64,000 bases of DNA from Deroplatys truncata. Its lineage: Eukaryota; Arthropoda; Insecta; Mantodea; Mantidae. How positions within the stretch are numbered: position 1 is the stretch's first letter; every line of letters starts with the position of its first letter. Below, in pieces: positions 1 through 11,879 of this stretch. The notes below the pieces were generated by a model, which worked only from the letters and a program-made list of their open reading frames with translations, did not search any database and was not told the DNA's origin. A program made the translations under genes and the position numbers. The stretch is taken from assembly GCA_030765065.1 (NCBI GenBank), contig CM060977.1, positions 91,033,795 to 91,097,794 on the forward strand, given 5' to 3'.

Positions 1-222
1 GTGAGTAAGTGAGTAAACTTAAGTGATGTTAGTGTAACAATTCCGACTCACCTTTAAATAAATTAATACACATCACTGTTTCTAGCTTCTTTCCAAATAT
101 CAACGTAACATATATGGTTTCACATTGTTAGCCTTATTTAAAAAATATGGGCCATATCATTCAAGGGAAATCCAGTAGTTTTAATCCCCCCTGTTGTGGA
201 ACTTCATGTGCACAACGTATAA

Positions 223-1124
223 AAATCTGATGTGTTACACTCGCATGACTTTCTCTACTCTTGTACAAACTATTTTTACAAACGCTTATTCTCGATCTAC
301 TTCATGTTAATCGAGATAAACATTTGCAGACTCTATCTTATTGCTAAGTTTTTTTGTAGATGTAAGGGGAATATATATTTGCAAGGGCAATATAGAAATA
401 CAGTAGCCTTTAAGCACATACATATCTCTTAATAGCTGGTTGCTAGGTGCAGCACAATTCCCTTTGCCACAGATTAATATTCTTTGCATATACAAGACAA
501 AAAAATGAATAACTAATTCCCATTTGAGAAAAGTATTGAAAAATTTAAGGGAATAACGAGCAATATCTCAAAAATGGTTCACTCAACAAAAAAATGTATA
601 TGACATAAATTGTGTATTTTAATGCGACCTACATTTTTCGTGTAGTAAAATTTTGTCTCTTATGGTTTACCAGTTATGCAAAAGTCGTTCACAATGAAGA
701 ATACTTTTGGAGACATTCCCAGAAAATTCAAGATATACATTTTATTTGCTATGAAAATATATTAAACATATGATATTTTAATCAAAATCATTAGAGCTAT
801 TTTTGAGAAAATTAAAATGTTCGAAAAATGTTCCATGTAAAGGGTAATCTGGGGTGGGGGGATTTTCTTGAAAACCTTTGTGTCGCATCTCTGGAAGATA
901 CTGAAGCTAAATACCAAGTTTGGTGTTTATCTGACTGTTCGTTTCTGCGTTATGCTGTTCACAGACAGACACACACACACACACACGCGGACATGTTTCC
1001 AAAAATGCTTTCTTTGGATTCAGGGGGTCTCAAAACATATATTTCCAGTGAAATCTCGGTATCAAATTTTTGGTTGGAATACAATACTTCCCCTACTTAC
1101 TATACGTAGTAGAGAAAGTAAAAA
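223..1124 (+). repeat. R family dispersed repeat, full-length copy (head plus tail)
   Basis: About 0.9 kb repeat found at least ten times in this window. It starts AAATCTGATGTGTTACAC and ends with a near-palindrome (TACTATACGTAGTA) followed by GAGAAAGTAAAAA. Two modules can be told apart by comparing copies: a head (here 223-499, the longer ~279 bp type) and a tail (500-1124) that contains a (CA)n microsatellite near 968-987. ACTTTCTCTACT lies near the head end and its reverse complement at the tail end, giving a short imperfect terminal inverted repeat. Open frames across it are not conserved in a coding manner between copies, so it is probably a non-autonomous element of unknown class. Confidence 0.8.
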
Positions 1125-1746
1125 GATTTCTTCCACAAAAATGGATTTCTACAACCTACAACAACCCTACATCAAAATATGAATATTTATTTGCATTAAG
1201 CATCAATACAAAAGAATATGGCTAAGTATTCAGCCCAGGCTGTTAACATGCTATATTCATGTCAAAGATTTCCTTATTGTCTAAAAACATTCTGTTAGGT
1301 TTATGTTTGATTTACTTTTCTTTTTATTGACCAATTCCATTGCTTTTTTTTTTACTTTAGATAGGTAATCACCTACCTTCTTGCTATCTTTAGTCTAATT
1401 TAAGCCATTTCCCATGTATACACTCTTTTCTCAAAATTTCTGTCCCTTTACATTAAAAAATTGTACCACATAATGGGCACTGATTTTGTGGGAAACCTTA
1501 TCTCATCCCTTTTAGCCTCCACACATCAGCTCGTGCCCATGTAATACTCTCTCTTTGTTCTTATTCTTTTTTTTTTTGTTCTTTCTTTATTTATCAATAT
1601 ATGCTATTCTTTCCCATGTACTTATTAATATAATATATGATTCTAATGATCTTTTTCCAGCTGTCACTAAACAATGTTTGAATTTCTATATTTTCAACTT
1701 TCCTCCTCACTCCTTTCCAAAAACCATATGCATTAATTTCCTCCCT
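1125..1746. other. AT-rich spacer, nothing recognised
   Basis: About 620 bases with T-rich runs and no coding similarity, tandem array or inverted repeat seen. It may include the decayed 3' part of the LINE relic that follows on the minus strand. Confidence 0.5.
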
Positions 1747-2400
1747 CTAAATTTCCCCCAGCCCATTGTTCTCCAAGTTAATTTGCATACTGTAGCTCCA
1801 CCCATTTTCTCTTAAACTCTTTTCTTGATCTCCCAAGCATTGTCTTAACAAATTCCCTTCATCTAGATTTAATATTTTAGGCCAATATTTAAGAGTTCTC
1901 TTCATAATCATGCGTTTCCTTCCCACTGTTCCCATTTCAATTTGAGCAAATTCCTTTGATGTTGCACTTGGCAGGCCTAACACTTCCCTACAAAACATTC
2001 TGTGCACAGCATCCACAATTTCCCATCCAGCATGTAGGCCCCCATAATTCAATGCCATGTATCACTTTTGCTTCAACTACCATATTGTATATTTTCTCTA
2101 ACCAATTGACTGACATTTATGTGTGGTATTCTGTATTTATACCCTTTGACAGCTGCCAATGCTTCTTTCCCTATCACTAATACTAACTTTTGTTTCTCCC
2201 ATTTTTCAACCCCATCAATTTTGAAACCTAAATATATGCAATCTAACCACTTTATCTCTTTATTTTCTTTCTTCTACTTTTCATACTTACTCAATTTTGC
2301 CCCTTTCTTAAATACTATTATTTGAGTCTTCTCCTGGTTTACCTTCAAATTCCATCCATTGCAGCACTTATGTATTTGCCGCAAGGATTGCTTTAGACCA
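1747..2400 (-). pseudogene. Non-LTR retrotransposon reverse transcriptase C-terminal relic
   Basis: Reading the minus strand from about 2400, the translation gives NGWNLKVNQEKTQIIVF and then WLDCIYLGFKID. This is the usual post-palm and thumb region of LINE reverse transcriptases (the N-x-x-KT and YLG blocks). It continues in another frame through FCREVLGLPSATSKEFAQIE to 1747 (103-codon frame 2058-1747), which matches the C-terminal region after the RT domain. Stops and at least one frame change interrupt it, and the endonuclease and catalytic palm are absent, so it is a 5'-truncated dead copy. The exact clade is uncertain. It differs from both the Jockey and I-like elements elsewhere in the window. 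Confidence 0.7.
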
Positions 2401-3739
2401 ATCACTGAAATGTTCACGGCTTTTAAACTCTAAGGGCAGCGTTCACCATGTTGGTGTAAATTGCTTCCAAAGTAACGTTTACTAAAGAAGTCCGTACTAA
2501 GGAAGTAAGTTACTACAGGAGCAATTTACCCTGGAAGTAACGTTGTAGAGCTCAATTACAATTTACTCTTTTAGTTACGACTACGAAAGTAAAAGCTCAT
2601 TACTCCCAGAGGTATTGTTTTGCTTACACAATTTACTTGACACAATCATGGATAAGGTTATGTGTGATAGGAAAAAGCAGGGGAAATGTCAGCAAAAGAG
2701 ATAAATGTTTGTTGCTATTGATAAAGAAAATCCATTTAAACAATATGAGTGTAAAAAAGGGTTATAAAGATGCTGGAAAGTCATGATGGACGAGTTCAGT
2801 GCCTCGAGCTACAGGAAACACACTGAAGAGCAGCTTAAAATTCTGGAAACAATGTTTCTAATCTTCATTTTGCATCGCAGATCACTTGCGTGTTGGAGAC
2901 ATACCCCTTCCAATTTCAGAAAAGTTTACCATATTCACAGATGGGCACAAAATAGTAACATGCGTGCAGTCAATTCCACCCACAATCTATGGGAAATCTG
3001 CAAAAGTGAAGAATTACTGCCTTTTATTTTCTGAACACTTTATATATGTACCTTACTCTTAACCTCAAAAGTGCTCTAACAATGCGGTGAAATACATGAC
3101 CAGCAGATGCATGGTGAATGTTTATTTATAAGATCGCCTGTAATACTGGGATTACGATAAACTTAACATGACATGAAGTTAAGAAATGCTGTAATGTAAA
3201 ATAAAGGTCTAATTGCATGCACATAACATAATGGGAATGACTCTTGATTGATAGTTCTTTATTACTTTGAGTTAGTGCTTCATGCCGATGTGTGTTAATT
3301 ACCAAGTGATATCAAACTTCCCGTAACCAGAAGAAAAGTTTGACATTGCTAAACTCATAAGTACATCATGTTAAGTCAATCCTTTAATACAGTGTTAAAC
3401 TATCACGTTACATTAAATTCATCACAATGCCGGATTAAGTATCTGAGCTGTACCGTTACGAAACACTTGTAGGATGCATAACAATAATTGTAGTTTGGGT
3501 TATAGAGCTGGATTCCTGTTGAGTTTTGTTGTAAATGCTCTCCAAGCGGGTTAACATTAGAGTAGCAGAATAACTCCCATCTCACCTGCATTAAACAGAC
3601 AAGTAACTGTCATTCAGAGTTTTTACCTAGTCTTATCATAGGTTCTGTCACAGCTTTAAGGAATAATTTCAGGGTTAAATGAAAACATTATTAAAAGGTT
3701 TTATACACAGTTTAATAGAGCAGATTAAGATGAACGCTT
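2401..3739. other. Unassigned region with weak open frames
   Basis: No family recognised. A plus-strand 83-codon frame (2783-3034) and neighbouring frames translate into fairly complex protein-like sequence, but start, stop and splice signals are not convincing. Near 2457-2530 GTAAATTGCT and AGCAATTTAC form a small inverted repeat, and the motif GTAACGTT recurs, as is common near DNA transposon ends. It may be a decayed mobile element. Confidence 0.3.
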
Positions 3740-6638
3740 TACACTATTATTTCACTCAAAATGTCCACATATAGCCTTCACATAAGCCTTTAAATGCCTT
3801 GACCAGTTGTCTATAGCGGCACGCATGACATTTATGTCCACATTCGCCACTGCTTGCGTTGGGGATTTCTGTGACTTGAGCTAATCTTGGTCTCCAAAAT
3901 GTACCACAGTTTATAGTACAGAGTATTCAGGTCTGGACTGGATGATGGCCGATCCATATGACTGTGAAATCTGGAACGTTGTGCTTGAGCCAGTGCTGAG
4001 TCTTCCTAGCTTATTGGCTGGAGTGCTGTCCTGATGGAAGATCCGGCGAACATTGTCTATACCTGGCGCCAATCAAGAAGGTGATTGACATTTCGCGAAG
4101 CGAGAGAGGTGACGTTGCCGCTCATCACGACCACGTGGAGAGCATGTCGAAGGAGACTGGGTTGTGCTTGCATTGTAGAGCGGATACTATTTATATTCGC
4201 ATACGAAAACAATTGTAAAATAATGAATCTATGTGCAGAGGATAGATCATGCAAGAATATATCAGTGTAAAGATCTGTGTTAACAGAAGAAATATACCTG
4301 TGAAATATTGATGCTTATTCTAATGGAAAAATGCCACTGATTTCCAAATCGCTTGCATCGCTGTTGTTGCTGCTGCTCTTGCTCGCTTGATAGACTTATT
4401 CGGTTCCCGAGTGCGCCCAGTTTTTCGTTTGGTTACGCTATCTTTGTCAGTACTTTTGGACATTGTTAAATATCCATTAAACACAATTATAAATGCTCAC
4501 ACAACACACACACGCACAAATTGCGGCGGTAAACTTGTTAAGTTATATTTAATTTGTTGAGCCCCACGTTTGGGAGCCAATTTGCAGTGGTATTACTTAT
4601 AATGTTTGTGTATTTGTATTTACTCCACGTGGTGAAGCCATTTTGTGACGTGATTCTTTGTTAGGTTTGTAGCTCCATCTGGTGTTAGCAATTTGCGGCA
4701 GTATTAGTGTTTGTTTGAAAGAATGCTACGGTTATTTTATTTAATTTTGGTTCACTGTCCTCCGGCTAGCTATGATCTTTTTGGTCGAGCACTTCTCTTT
4801 ATACAGGTTGTGTAAACGGAAAGGAATCATTTACGCAAAGATAACACTGATGAAAGAATTTTGTTTTACACTTTTATTGTCGAACACATTCACTATCACA
4901 TTTACACATTGATCTTGACACTCGCCAAACTGAAACTGTTATAATAACTTCATTACTGATCATTCTTAATTCGAGTACTTCAACTTTCTGTGTAACTTTA
5001 CAACACTTGAGATTTTTCATAACTCTGCTGGACTGAAGGCGACGTGTAACGTACAAATATTTTCGATGAACTGACGGACTGAAGGCGACGTGTAGCATAC
5101 AAATATTTTCGGTGAACTGACGGACTGAAGGCAACGTGTAGTGTACAAAGATTTTTGGTGAACTGACGGGCTCTATCTCTAACCTAGCCATTTTTATACT
5201 CCTACGCCCCAATATGCCTAAAGATTATAACTGAACTGCTATTGGCTAATAAAATGCGCCAACATTAGCGTCTATTTTCATATCCAATGAAAATTATGAA
5301 TACATATGCTCTAGGGAAAATATTCCAGAAAATTCTAAAGAAAAACGCGCCAATATTACGTAACTTCCTCGTCTCTAATAATGATAAACAGCTCACCCCC
5401 TCGCTGCATTATTGCACGCTATTATTGTCAGTTTCAGTAAGGCCGTATAAACTTACTTCTCAACAATAATTACAATCAATAAACATCTCAATGCATATTC
5501 ATACTATAATCATTCTTTACATTTAAATAATTTATGATACAAATTACTGCATCAAAATACACGAACTCAAATACAGGTAACACAAGGCAAATATCATATA
5601 AATACGACGACGCAAAAGAACTTTTCAGTACGCAGGCAATCTCTAAACTGATACAAACACACAAGCAAGCTGGGGCTAAAAGGAGGAATTGTTTATAACT
5701 GCAGCCACAGCAGAAGATAAGACTTCAGTTCATGTTACTACAACAGTCGCTCGCCCGGCACGTCATGCCAATCACGTGTTACGATATCGCAACAACGCAT
5801 TTGCGTCTATCGTTATAGAAATGTCTTAGTTCTAATTGGTCCTTCTAATGGTTGCTATGACGACCGCTGTGACGTATTCATCCCCTCCCATTCATTTAAA
5901 GCTTTCCGCCACGTGGTTAGTAACTGTCAATCACCTTCTTGATTGGCGCCGAGTATAGTTAAGAGGTTTCAGGACTTCCTCTCCATACACATTCGCAATG
6001 GTCTTGACCCCCTTTTTGCAGAACTGAACATTGGTAGCCCCTTTGTACAAACCTCCCAACCAAACCATCACTGATGCTGGATGGCCACAAAGAACCCGAG
6101 GAGCAATCTGGCGGGATTCCTCACAACTCCAAGCATACACTGTCATTCTGCCTGTTGAATTTCTGTTCTATTGAGAACATTTTTTCATCTGAAAAAAGGA
6201 TTCTCCAGTGTTGAATTTTGGCGTGCCATCTTAGGAGGTTACATGATCTCTCCATTCTTCTTAAGACAGTGTTGGGCATGCGTTCAAGTATGCCTGAAGT
6301 CCTAGGTCTTGATTTAATAGCCTAGACACTCATTCTTAACATTTAAAGCTGCTGCGCCATTATGTTTTTGTTTCCTAACAGGATTTCTTCCTACACGTTC
6401 CCAAATTTTCTTTCAATCTGGAGTTCGAACCGAGTGAGGACAGCCAGATCTTGGTTTATCATCAACACTAGAAAGATGGTTGAATCTTTTAATAGTCCGA
6501 TAAACAAATCTAAGTGAGATTCCTAGCGGTTTTAACAAATTGAAAATCACCTTTGGATCCTTCTTGCACGTATATAACACTATTACAGCTACAAGTATAT
6601 AATTTTCTTTCACAGACCTTTGCATTCTGAAATAAAGA
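3740..6638 (-). pseudogene. Tc1/mariner-superfamily transposase relic 1, split by an insertion
   Basis: The minus strand carries the parts in order. At 6625-6413 is an N-terminal helix-turn-helix region (KDPKVIFNLLKPLG, then a PRSG linker). Around 6210-5951 is the first catalytic block FSDEKMF followed by ASVMVWLGGL. After a 1.9 kb insertion, 4064-3740 gives the second block (HQDSTPANK) and SSSPDLNTLYYKLWYILE. In the last block the family normally has an acidic residue in N-P-L-D/E-Y/N; here it reads N-T-L-Y-Y, so the third catalytic residue is lost. Several frame changes are also present. Transposases of this family cut and paste DNA by a DD(E/D) mechanism; this copy cannot. Its 5' edge lies directly against the mariner that starts at 6641. 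Confidence 0.75.
4060..5956. mobile_element. 1.9 kb inverted-repeat DNA element nested in mariner relic 1
   Basis: The ends carry a perfect 26 bp inverted repeat (left 4066-4091, starting GGCGCCAATCAAGAAGG; right copy about 5927-5952). If CTATACYY outside it is included, it becomes about 34 bp with two mismatches. The interval splits the transposase reading of the surrounding mariner, so it is an insertion. No transposase was seen inside, so it is probably non-autonomous. The interior has three ~57 bp tandem units at about 5035-5165 (GACTGAAGGCGACGTGTA). The 4745-5560 part is repeated at 24845-25560. A clear target-site duplication was not identified. Confidence 0.7.
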
Positions 6639-6640
6639 TA

Positions 6641-7789
6641 CTAGGGTCATTTCAAAAGTTCTGCCTACTGTAAGATAGAAGCAAAGAATATAATTTTATT
6701 TTATAAAATACTTTTACAAGCCTTCAATATAATCTGCATTCTTGCTTATGATAGCTTCCCAAAGTTTTGACAAATTCTGTATTCTGGATAGGGCACCTTC
6801 ATTGTTGAGCTGTCTGATTACTTGGGTCACTTAGCTGGAAGCTTCATCAATTGTATCAAAACATTTTCCACGGAGTGATTCCTTCAGTTTGGGAAACATC
6901 AAAATGTGGCGGGCTCATATTGGGATTGTATGGTGGGTGGAAAAGTATTTCCCATCCATATTTGTCGAGCATTTATCTCCCTGGTAGGGCAATATGCAGT
7001 CTTGCATTATCATTCAAAATGGGGACACCAGCTGCAAGCATGTCAGGCTGCCTCTGACAAATTTTCGGGTGCAAAACATTTTGCAGAAATAGCTTATAGT
7101 ATGCACCTGTTACAGATGTCCCCTGAAGCACTATTTGTAGCTATGACTCCATGTCATACACAAAGATCATCATCAGTTTCACCTTTGATTGTTGGTGGCA
7201 GAATTTTTTCGGGCGTGGAAAGTCAGAACTTTTCCATTGTGATGACTGACACTTCAGTTCTGACTCAAAATCTTGCATCCAGGTTTCATCAAGTGCAACA
7301 ATCCTTTTCAGAAACTGTTCTCCTTCTGTTTGATAATGTTGAAGCAATTCTTTTGTGACCTGCTTTCTGCTCTTCTCTCAGATCATGCGAAACCCATCTG
7401 GCAGCAACTTTCCTCATCTTTAACTTTTCAGTAATGATTCTGCAAACTGAAGTGAACATTTTGGCTTTATATGCAATTTCCTCGCTCTCTCAAAGCGTTG
7501 TAAATTTTAATTGGATTCTTTCCATGTAGAGATTCGATTGTGATGTAGGAATGCTGGTCACTATGTGTATCCAACCTGACTTGGCTTCAGCTTCATTTTA
7601 AAACTGAATTATTTTATTTTAATAATTTATTTATTATTGTTATTACTCACGACACAGCTACGCAAACCAGCAAACATGTATACAACCATCAAGCCTAAAG
7701 TCTGACTCACAACTGACATAAATTTCAACTTGATCACGCCACTGTAACGGTCACAATGCGCTGTGTGCAGGACTTTTGAAATGACCTTG
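6641..7789 (-). mobile_element. mariner element with TA-flanked inverted termini (dead copy)
   Basis: The termini are inverted repeats around GGTCATTTCAAAAGTYCTG (left starts CTAGGGTC, right ends GACCTTG), flanked by TA at 6639-6640 and 7790-7791, as expected for mariner. The length of 1.15 kb is slightly short of the ~1.3 kb norm. The minus strand encodes transposase pieces in order: ARWVSHDLREEQKA (about 7420-7370), ALDETW with the first catalytic Asp (frame 7347-7141), ILNDNARLHIA with the second Asp (about 7000), and HPPYNPNMSPPHFD (about 6930-6890). In the last, the family PxDF Asp is His, so the third catalytic residue is missing. Frameshifts separate the pieces. Confidence 0.85.
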
Positions 7790-7959
7790 TAGATATTGAA
7801 TGTCAATAGGTAATACTGCTGAGGAAGGATATTTATTCAAGATAAAAATTCCGGAAACTGCTGCGTAGTTTCATCAATTGAGAGAAAGGGACAAGGTTTA
7901 GTGTCAGCATTTAGATAAAACTAGGGATATTGTTTCCATTATTCACTTTCTCTGGGGAT

Positions 7960-8270
7960 ATGTGAAGGATAGGATGTTCATCCACCACTTCCAGCTGACT
8001 TGAAGGACCTCCGAGATCGCATTACAGCAACGATAGTAGCGATCGACCGTGACATTCTGTGCGGGTGTGGGCGGAATTGGACTATCGCCTGGATGTCTCC
8101 TGTGTAACCAGAGGCGCACACATTAAACACTTGTGAGGTATACCAAACAAACTTTGAGAGATTGCCTTTCATTTGGTATATCATTCACACTGATATGTCG
8201 AGTACTTATTTCACAACAAACTTCCGAAATGTGACATTGACTTATGAATAACCCTGTATTATGACTTTGT
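7960..8270 (+). pseudogene. C-terminal remnant of an insect mariner-like transposase with N-terminal HTH
   Basis: The plus-strand reading from about 7995 is DLRDRITATIVAIDRDI, then NWTIAWMSPV and PEAHTLNT in adjacent frames. This matches the conserved C-terminus (D-x-L-x-R-x-x-x-A-x-x-x-I-D-x-D ... G-A-H-I-E-H-L) of a transposon family common in insects. The segment ends near AATAACCCTGTAT (8255-8267), which resembles the usual ACCCTGTA terminus of these elements. Stop codons interrupt the reading. Only about 100 codons of the 3' end are present. Confidence 0.55.
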
Positions 8271-9024
8271 CCCCTTTTCACTGTCACTTCACTTAGTTGT
8301 CACATTCAGTTCACTAATGTGATCTGGTTCAGTGTTCCCCATGACTTCACTTTTCTACATTACGTAGCGACATAATGAAACATGTACAAAGCAGTCTCTT
8401 CTTTCTGCTTCACTTGCTGAGGAGTCAAACCCAGGACATCTCTAATCTCCCGCAGTAGCAGCACTCGTTCTATGTTGGAACTATCATCACAACCTGTACA
8501 CAGAATGCTCACCTATAATAGCCACAGAAAGGAAACAAGAGAGTTCTAGAATATTTTGGGGGTGGGGAGAAAGAAGGTTCCATAATAATCCCTTTATCTC
8601 TCAATCATGCTTCTGGAATTTACATTTGGTGATATCACTATTCAATGCCTTACAGCCAATAAGCGAGGCCCAAAGTTCTGTCACAATACGGAAAAGCAGT
8701 GAAACAATTTTGTTTTTTCCAGAGTGTAGTTTATTTCTTCCATATGTTTGAACTTGTTACTACTTAGTTTCTATTAAGTTTCATTATTTTTAAAGGGCTC
8801 CTGAAGATTGTCCAGTCAGAAAGCCAAGTGCTCTTATAACAGTGGTTAAAACTACTAGACTGCAGGATCTCATGAGATTAAAAACACTTAATGAAAGGTG
8901 AAAGTTTCCCATTGCTAACAGTAATAATATGAAAAAGGTTGAAGATCTGAAATCAAAACATATGAGTGTCAAATGTTGCCTTACTGCTGCTGCTAATAAT
9001 AATAAATAGTTTCTAATCATTACA
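8271..9024. other. Spacer, nothing recognised
   Basis: About 750 bases of ordinary AT-rich sequence. Short open frames (for example 8790-9020 minus) show no recognisable domain. Confidence 0.45.
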
Positions 9025-9545
9025 TTTTTACTTCCTCTACTGCTTGCTTATAGAAAGTAGAGGAAATATTTTATTTCACCCAAAAATTGTGTATGGAGAT
9101 TTCACTGGAAATATACATTTTGAGGTCTCCTGAATCCTAAAATGCACTTTTAGAAGTGCGTGCAGCCTGCATTGTATTTGAATGGCATAGCACGGACAAG
9201 GGCTGGAAAAATTGTTGGGCCCATGGGTGTAATATTACCTGAACATGGGGCTGTGTGTGTGTGTGACAGAGAGAGAAAAGCATAACTCAAAAAGAAAAAT
9301 TTGGTTAAATACCAAATTTGGTATTTAAGTTCAGTATATGGCAAATTTCCACCACCCCCTAAACTACTCGTTCTTTAATGGAAAATGTTTCATTATTGTT
9401 TATTTTCTCAAAAATCTCTTAACAGCTTTGATTAAAGTATCGTATATTTAAGTTATTTACATGACAAAATGTAGACCTTAAATTTTCTGGAAATAGCCTG
9501 TGAAGTCCTCTTCATTGTAAAGAAATCCTGTATAGTTATACAGGG
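9025..9545 (-). repeat. R family repeat, diverged tail module
   Basis: It begins with the reverse complement of the R tail end (TTTTTACTTCCTCTAC) and continues through the CACCCAAAAATT, CACTGGAAATA and GTGTGTGTGT blocks to the TTCATTGTAAAG block. It is clearly diverged from the 19 kb and 45 kb copies and has no head module. Confidence 0.7.
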
Positions 9546-11556
9546 TCTTCAGATTTATTCAGCCATTGTCGCCAGTCGGTTGTCTGAACATGACTTCACT
9601 ACTCGGAAGCGAGTTTATCACCATTGCCACTAGCAGAAGACTAGCAAAAGATGAGTGGAAGGGGTGGATGTCAACAGTTTCGAAGTCACCTTAGTGAAAT
9701 GGAACTTGTATTGTACCTTTATAGTATTTGCATTTGGAACTTCTTTCATTTACATGTCATAAACTCAAAATCTCAACATGTATGCTGATAGGTAACTCAA
9801 ATAAGTGGACGATTTTTGAAGTGTAGAGGTCTCAGATCTAATGGCACAACTTTAACACTTTTTGAATAAAATACAACTGCAGTAACCTTTTAAAATACTT
9901 TAGTTGTTTCTCCTTTTTTGTTAATAAAGAGCAACTTTTTTGTTTTTTATCATGTCTTGGGACTTGATGAAATTCTGGGCTAGAAGTTGTCAAGTATGGC
10001 AGCATGCTTGTTGAGCATTATTATTGTGCACCCCTCAAGATCCTGAACTTTAAATCAGTCACCAAAATAAGCGAAGGAAGTTGCAAACTTTGTTCATTCC
10101 CTTCTTGCATACTACTTATTAAAGAGTCTTAATATAGCCTTTTTCTCGTATTCACAAATTACATCAAAGCGCTGGAACCATTTACACTTAGTTTGAGACA
10201 TTACGCTTGCAACTTCTTATTTACTTCTCTCAACCTACCTTTGTTTGTTTTTCCACTTCTTTGAGGATGATAGATGTTGTTTTTCATCCTTGTAAACTTC
10301 AAATTTCTCCATTACCTTTCCTTTGCAGTTTACTATCACACTATAGAACGATACAAAGGTTGGAGAGTTAACAAAAATTGTGCCCATATAATCAAGTGAT
10401 GCACAGAGAGTGATGTGGTTTAATTGTTGTGGTTGCACCACATATGGTATACCAACTTGAAGCTGTTTTAGATCACGCACGTAATGGATGCCAATTTGTG
10501 GGAGATTGTTTCTTGGAGTGTTCGCCCCACGTACGGTACAAACTTTCCGGTGGCCTTCGCCCCATGTTTAAAACATCAACTTTGAATTTTAATGTTTATT
10601 TAAATATTATATATATGCCTCGGCTGCGTCAGTAGTGATTTTCAGAACACGTATCTGTTAGGAGGGCTGGAATGGCTAAAGAACAAAGCTTACACCATTA
10701 TAATTGTATTGTACTTTTTTTTATTAATCCTTCACATGATTAAATAACACTACTGATATAGATACTGTAGAGCTGTGAGATTATTGTTAATTGTACTTTT
10801 TAACACATAAACTTTATATTATTTTCACCGCAATAAATTTTCATGTCTCACACTGAACCCGAATCAAATCTGACTGCTTGGATACTCTATCTTTTAGCAC
10901 CTGCCGCTTGAATTTGTACTTTTCCTCTATTTTAATCTGATTGGCTAAGCCTACTCCAATGGAATACTTTTATTTAACTTAAAGCTTTTCTAGTTTTTGT
11001 TTGGCTCTTTATAAACTGTTTTAAATATTACATTATTGTTTCAAGAATTATTAGTAGCATTATCAAACTTTCTAATTTATTGTTGCCTCAAGGTTAACTC
11101 ATTAACAACTTTCAGCTTCTACTTTGTAATTCTGTTTGCTATGAAAAGCAGCTTGCTTCTATTGCTCACAGCTCCTACATTGTTAAGCTATGTAATATAT
11201 TCACATAACATTTTTATACATGTACATAATAATATAAACATAATACAATGACCGTATCACACTTTATATGTTATATTATACACACATTGCTTTAAGGCGG
11301 GCTGTTATTTAATTTTATATTATATAATCAGACTGATATCATTTAAGTGTTAAAAATATTGCCTCAAGAATCAAACAGGAAGCTAGTGAAAAGAGAATGA
11401 AGATATGAAAATAAGTGACATTTCTAGTTCTCCTGTTGGACAATATTTGTGTTTTCTCTGTATATCAATCACTTCAACCTTGATTTGAATGGGACATTGC
11501 ATATTTTTCCATTGCTTAGTATTATCAATTGAACAGTATCTAACAATGACACACAT
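9546..11556. other. AT-rich spacer, nothing recognised
   Basis: Two kilobases without a recognised gene or element. A possible transposon terminus, TATACAGGGTCTTC, occurs at about 9537-9550. The open frames at 10235-10480 (minus) and 10429-10635 (plus) overlap each other and have no family resemblance. Many T and TAA runs are present. Confidence 0.4.
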
Positions 11557-11740
11557 TTATTACTTTCTCTACCATCTCCATATAGCAGGTAGAAGTAGTA
11601 TTACATTCAAAAATTTGATACTGAAATTTCATTCGAAATACAAGTTTTGAGGTACTTTGAACTTAACCAAAACAAAAGCATTTTTAGAGCTATAGTTTGT
11701 GTCTGTGTCCATGAACGGCAAAACTAAAAAATGAAAAATT
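11557..11740 (-). repeat. R family repeat, short diverged tail fragment
   Basis: Starts TTATTACTTTCTCTACC and follows the R tail order (TTACATTCAAAAATTTGATACTG, then TTTGAGGTAC, then GTGTCTGTGTCCATGAAC) before the similarity fades. Only about 180 bases are recognisable. Confidence 0.6.
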
Positions 11741-11879
11741 AAAAAAATACTAAATTACATGATGTAAATAATTATGAAGTATTTTATACCGCAGAGCATG
11801 ATGGTTTATAAGATCTTGAAATGAGTTGAATATTTAAACACATAAGCTCTAGTTACATTTTGTAATCACAAGACCGGTT

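Noticed and set aside
828..1182. Open frames of about 100 codons recurring in R copies (also 44662-45006, 45291-45596)
   Set aside because: They include the CA microsatellite in frame and are broken by frameshifts in diverged copies with no sign of selection for coding, so they are probably chance frames of a young repeat.
6906..7358. 150-codon plus-strand open frame
   Set aside because: It is antisense to the mariner transposase on the minus strand, where recognisable catalytic motifs lie.
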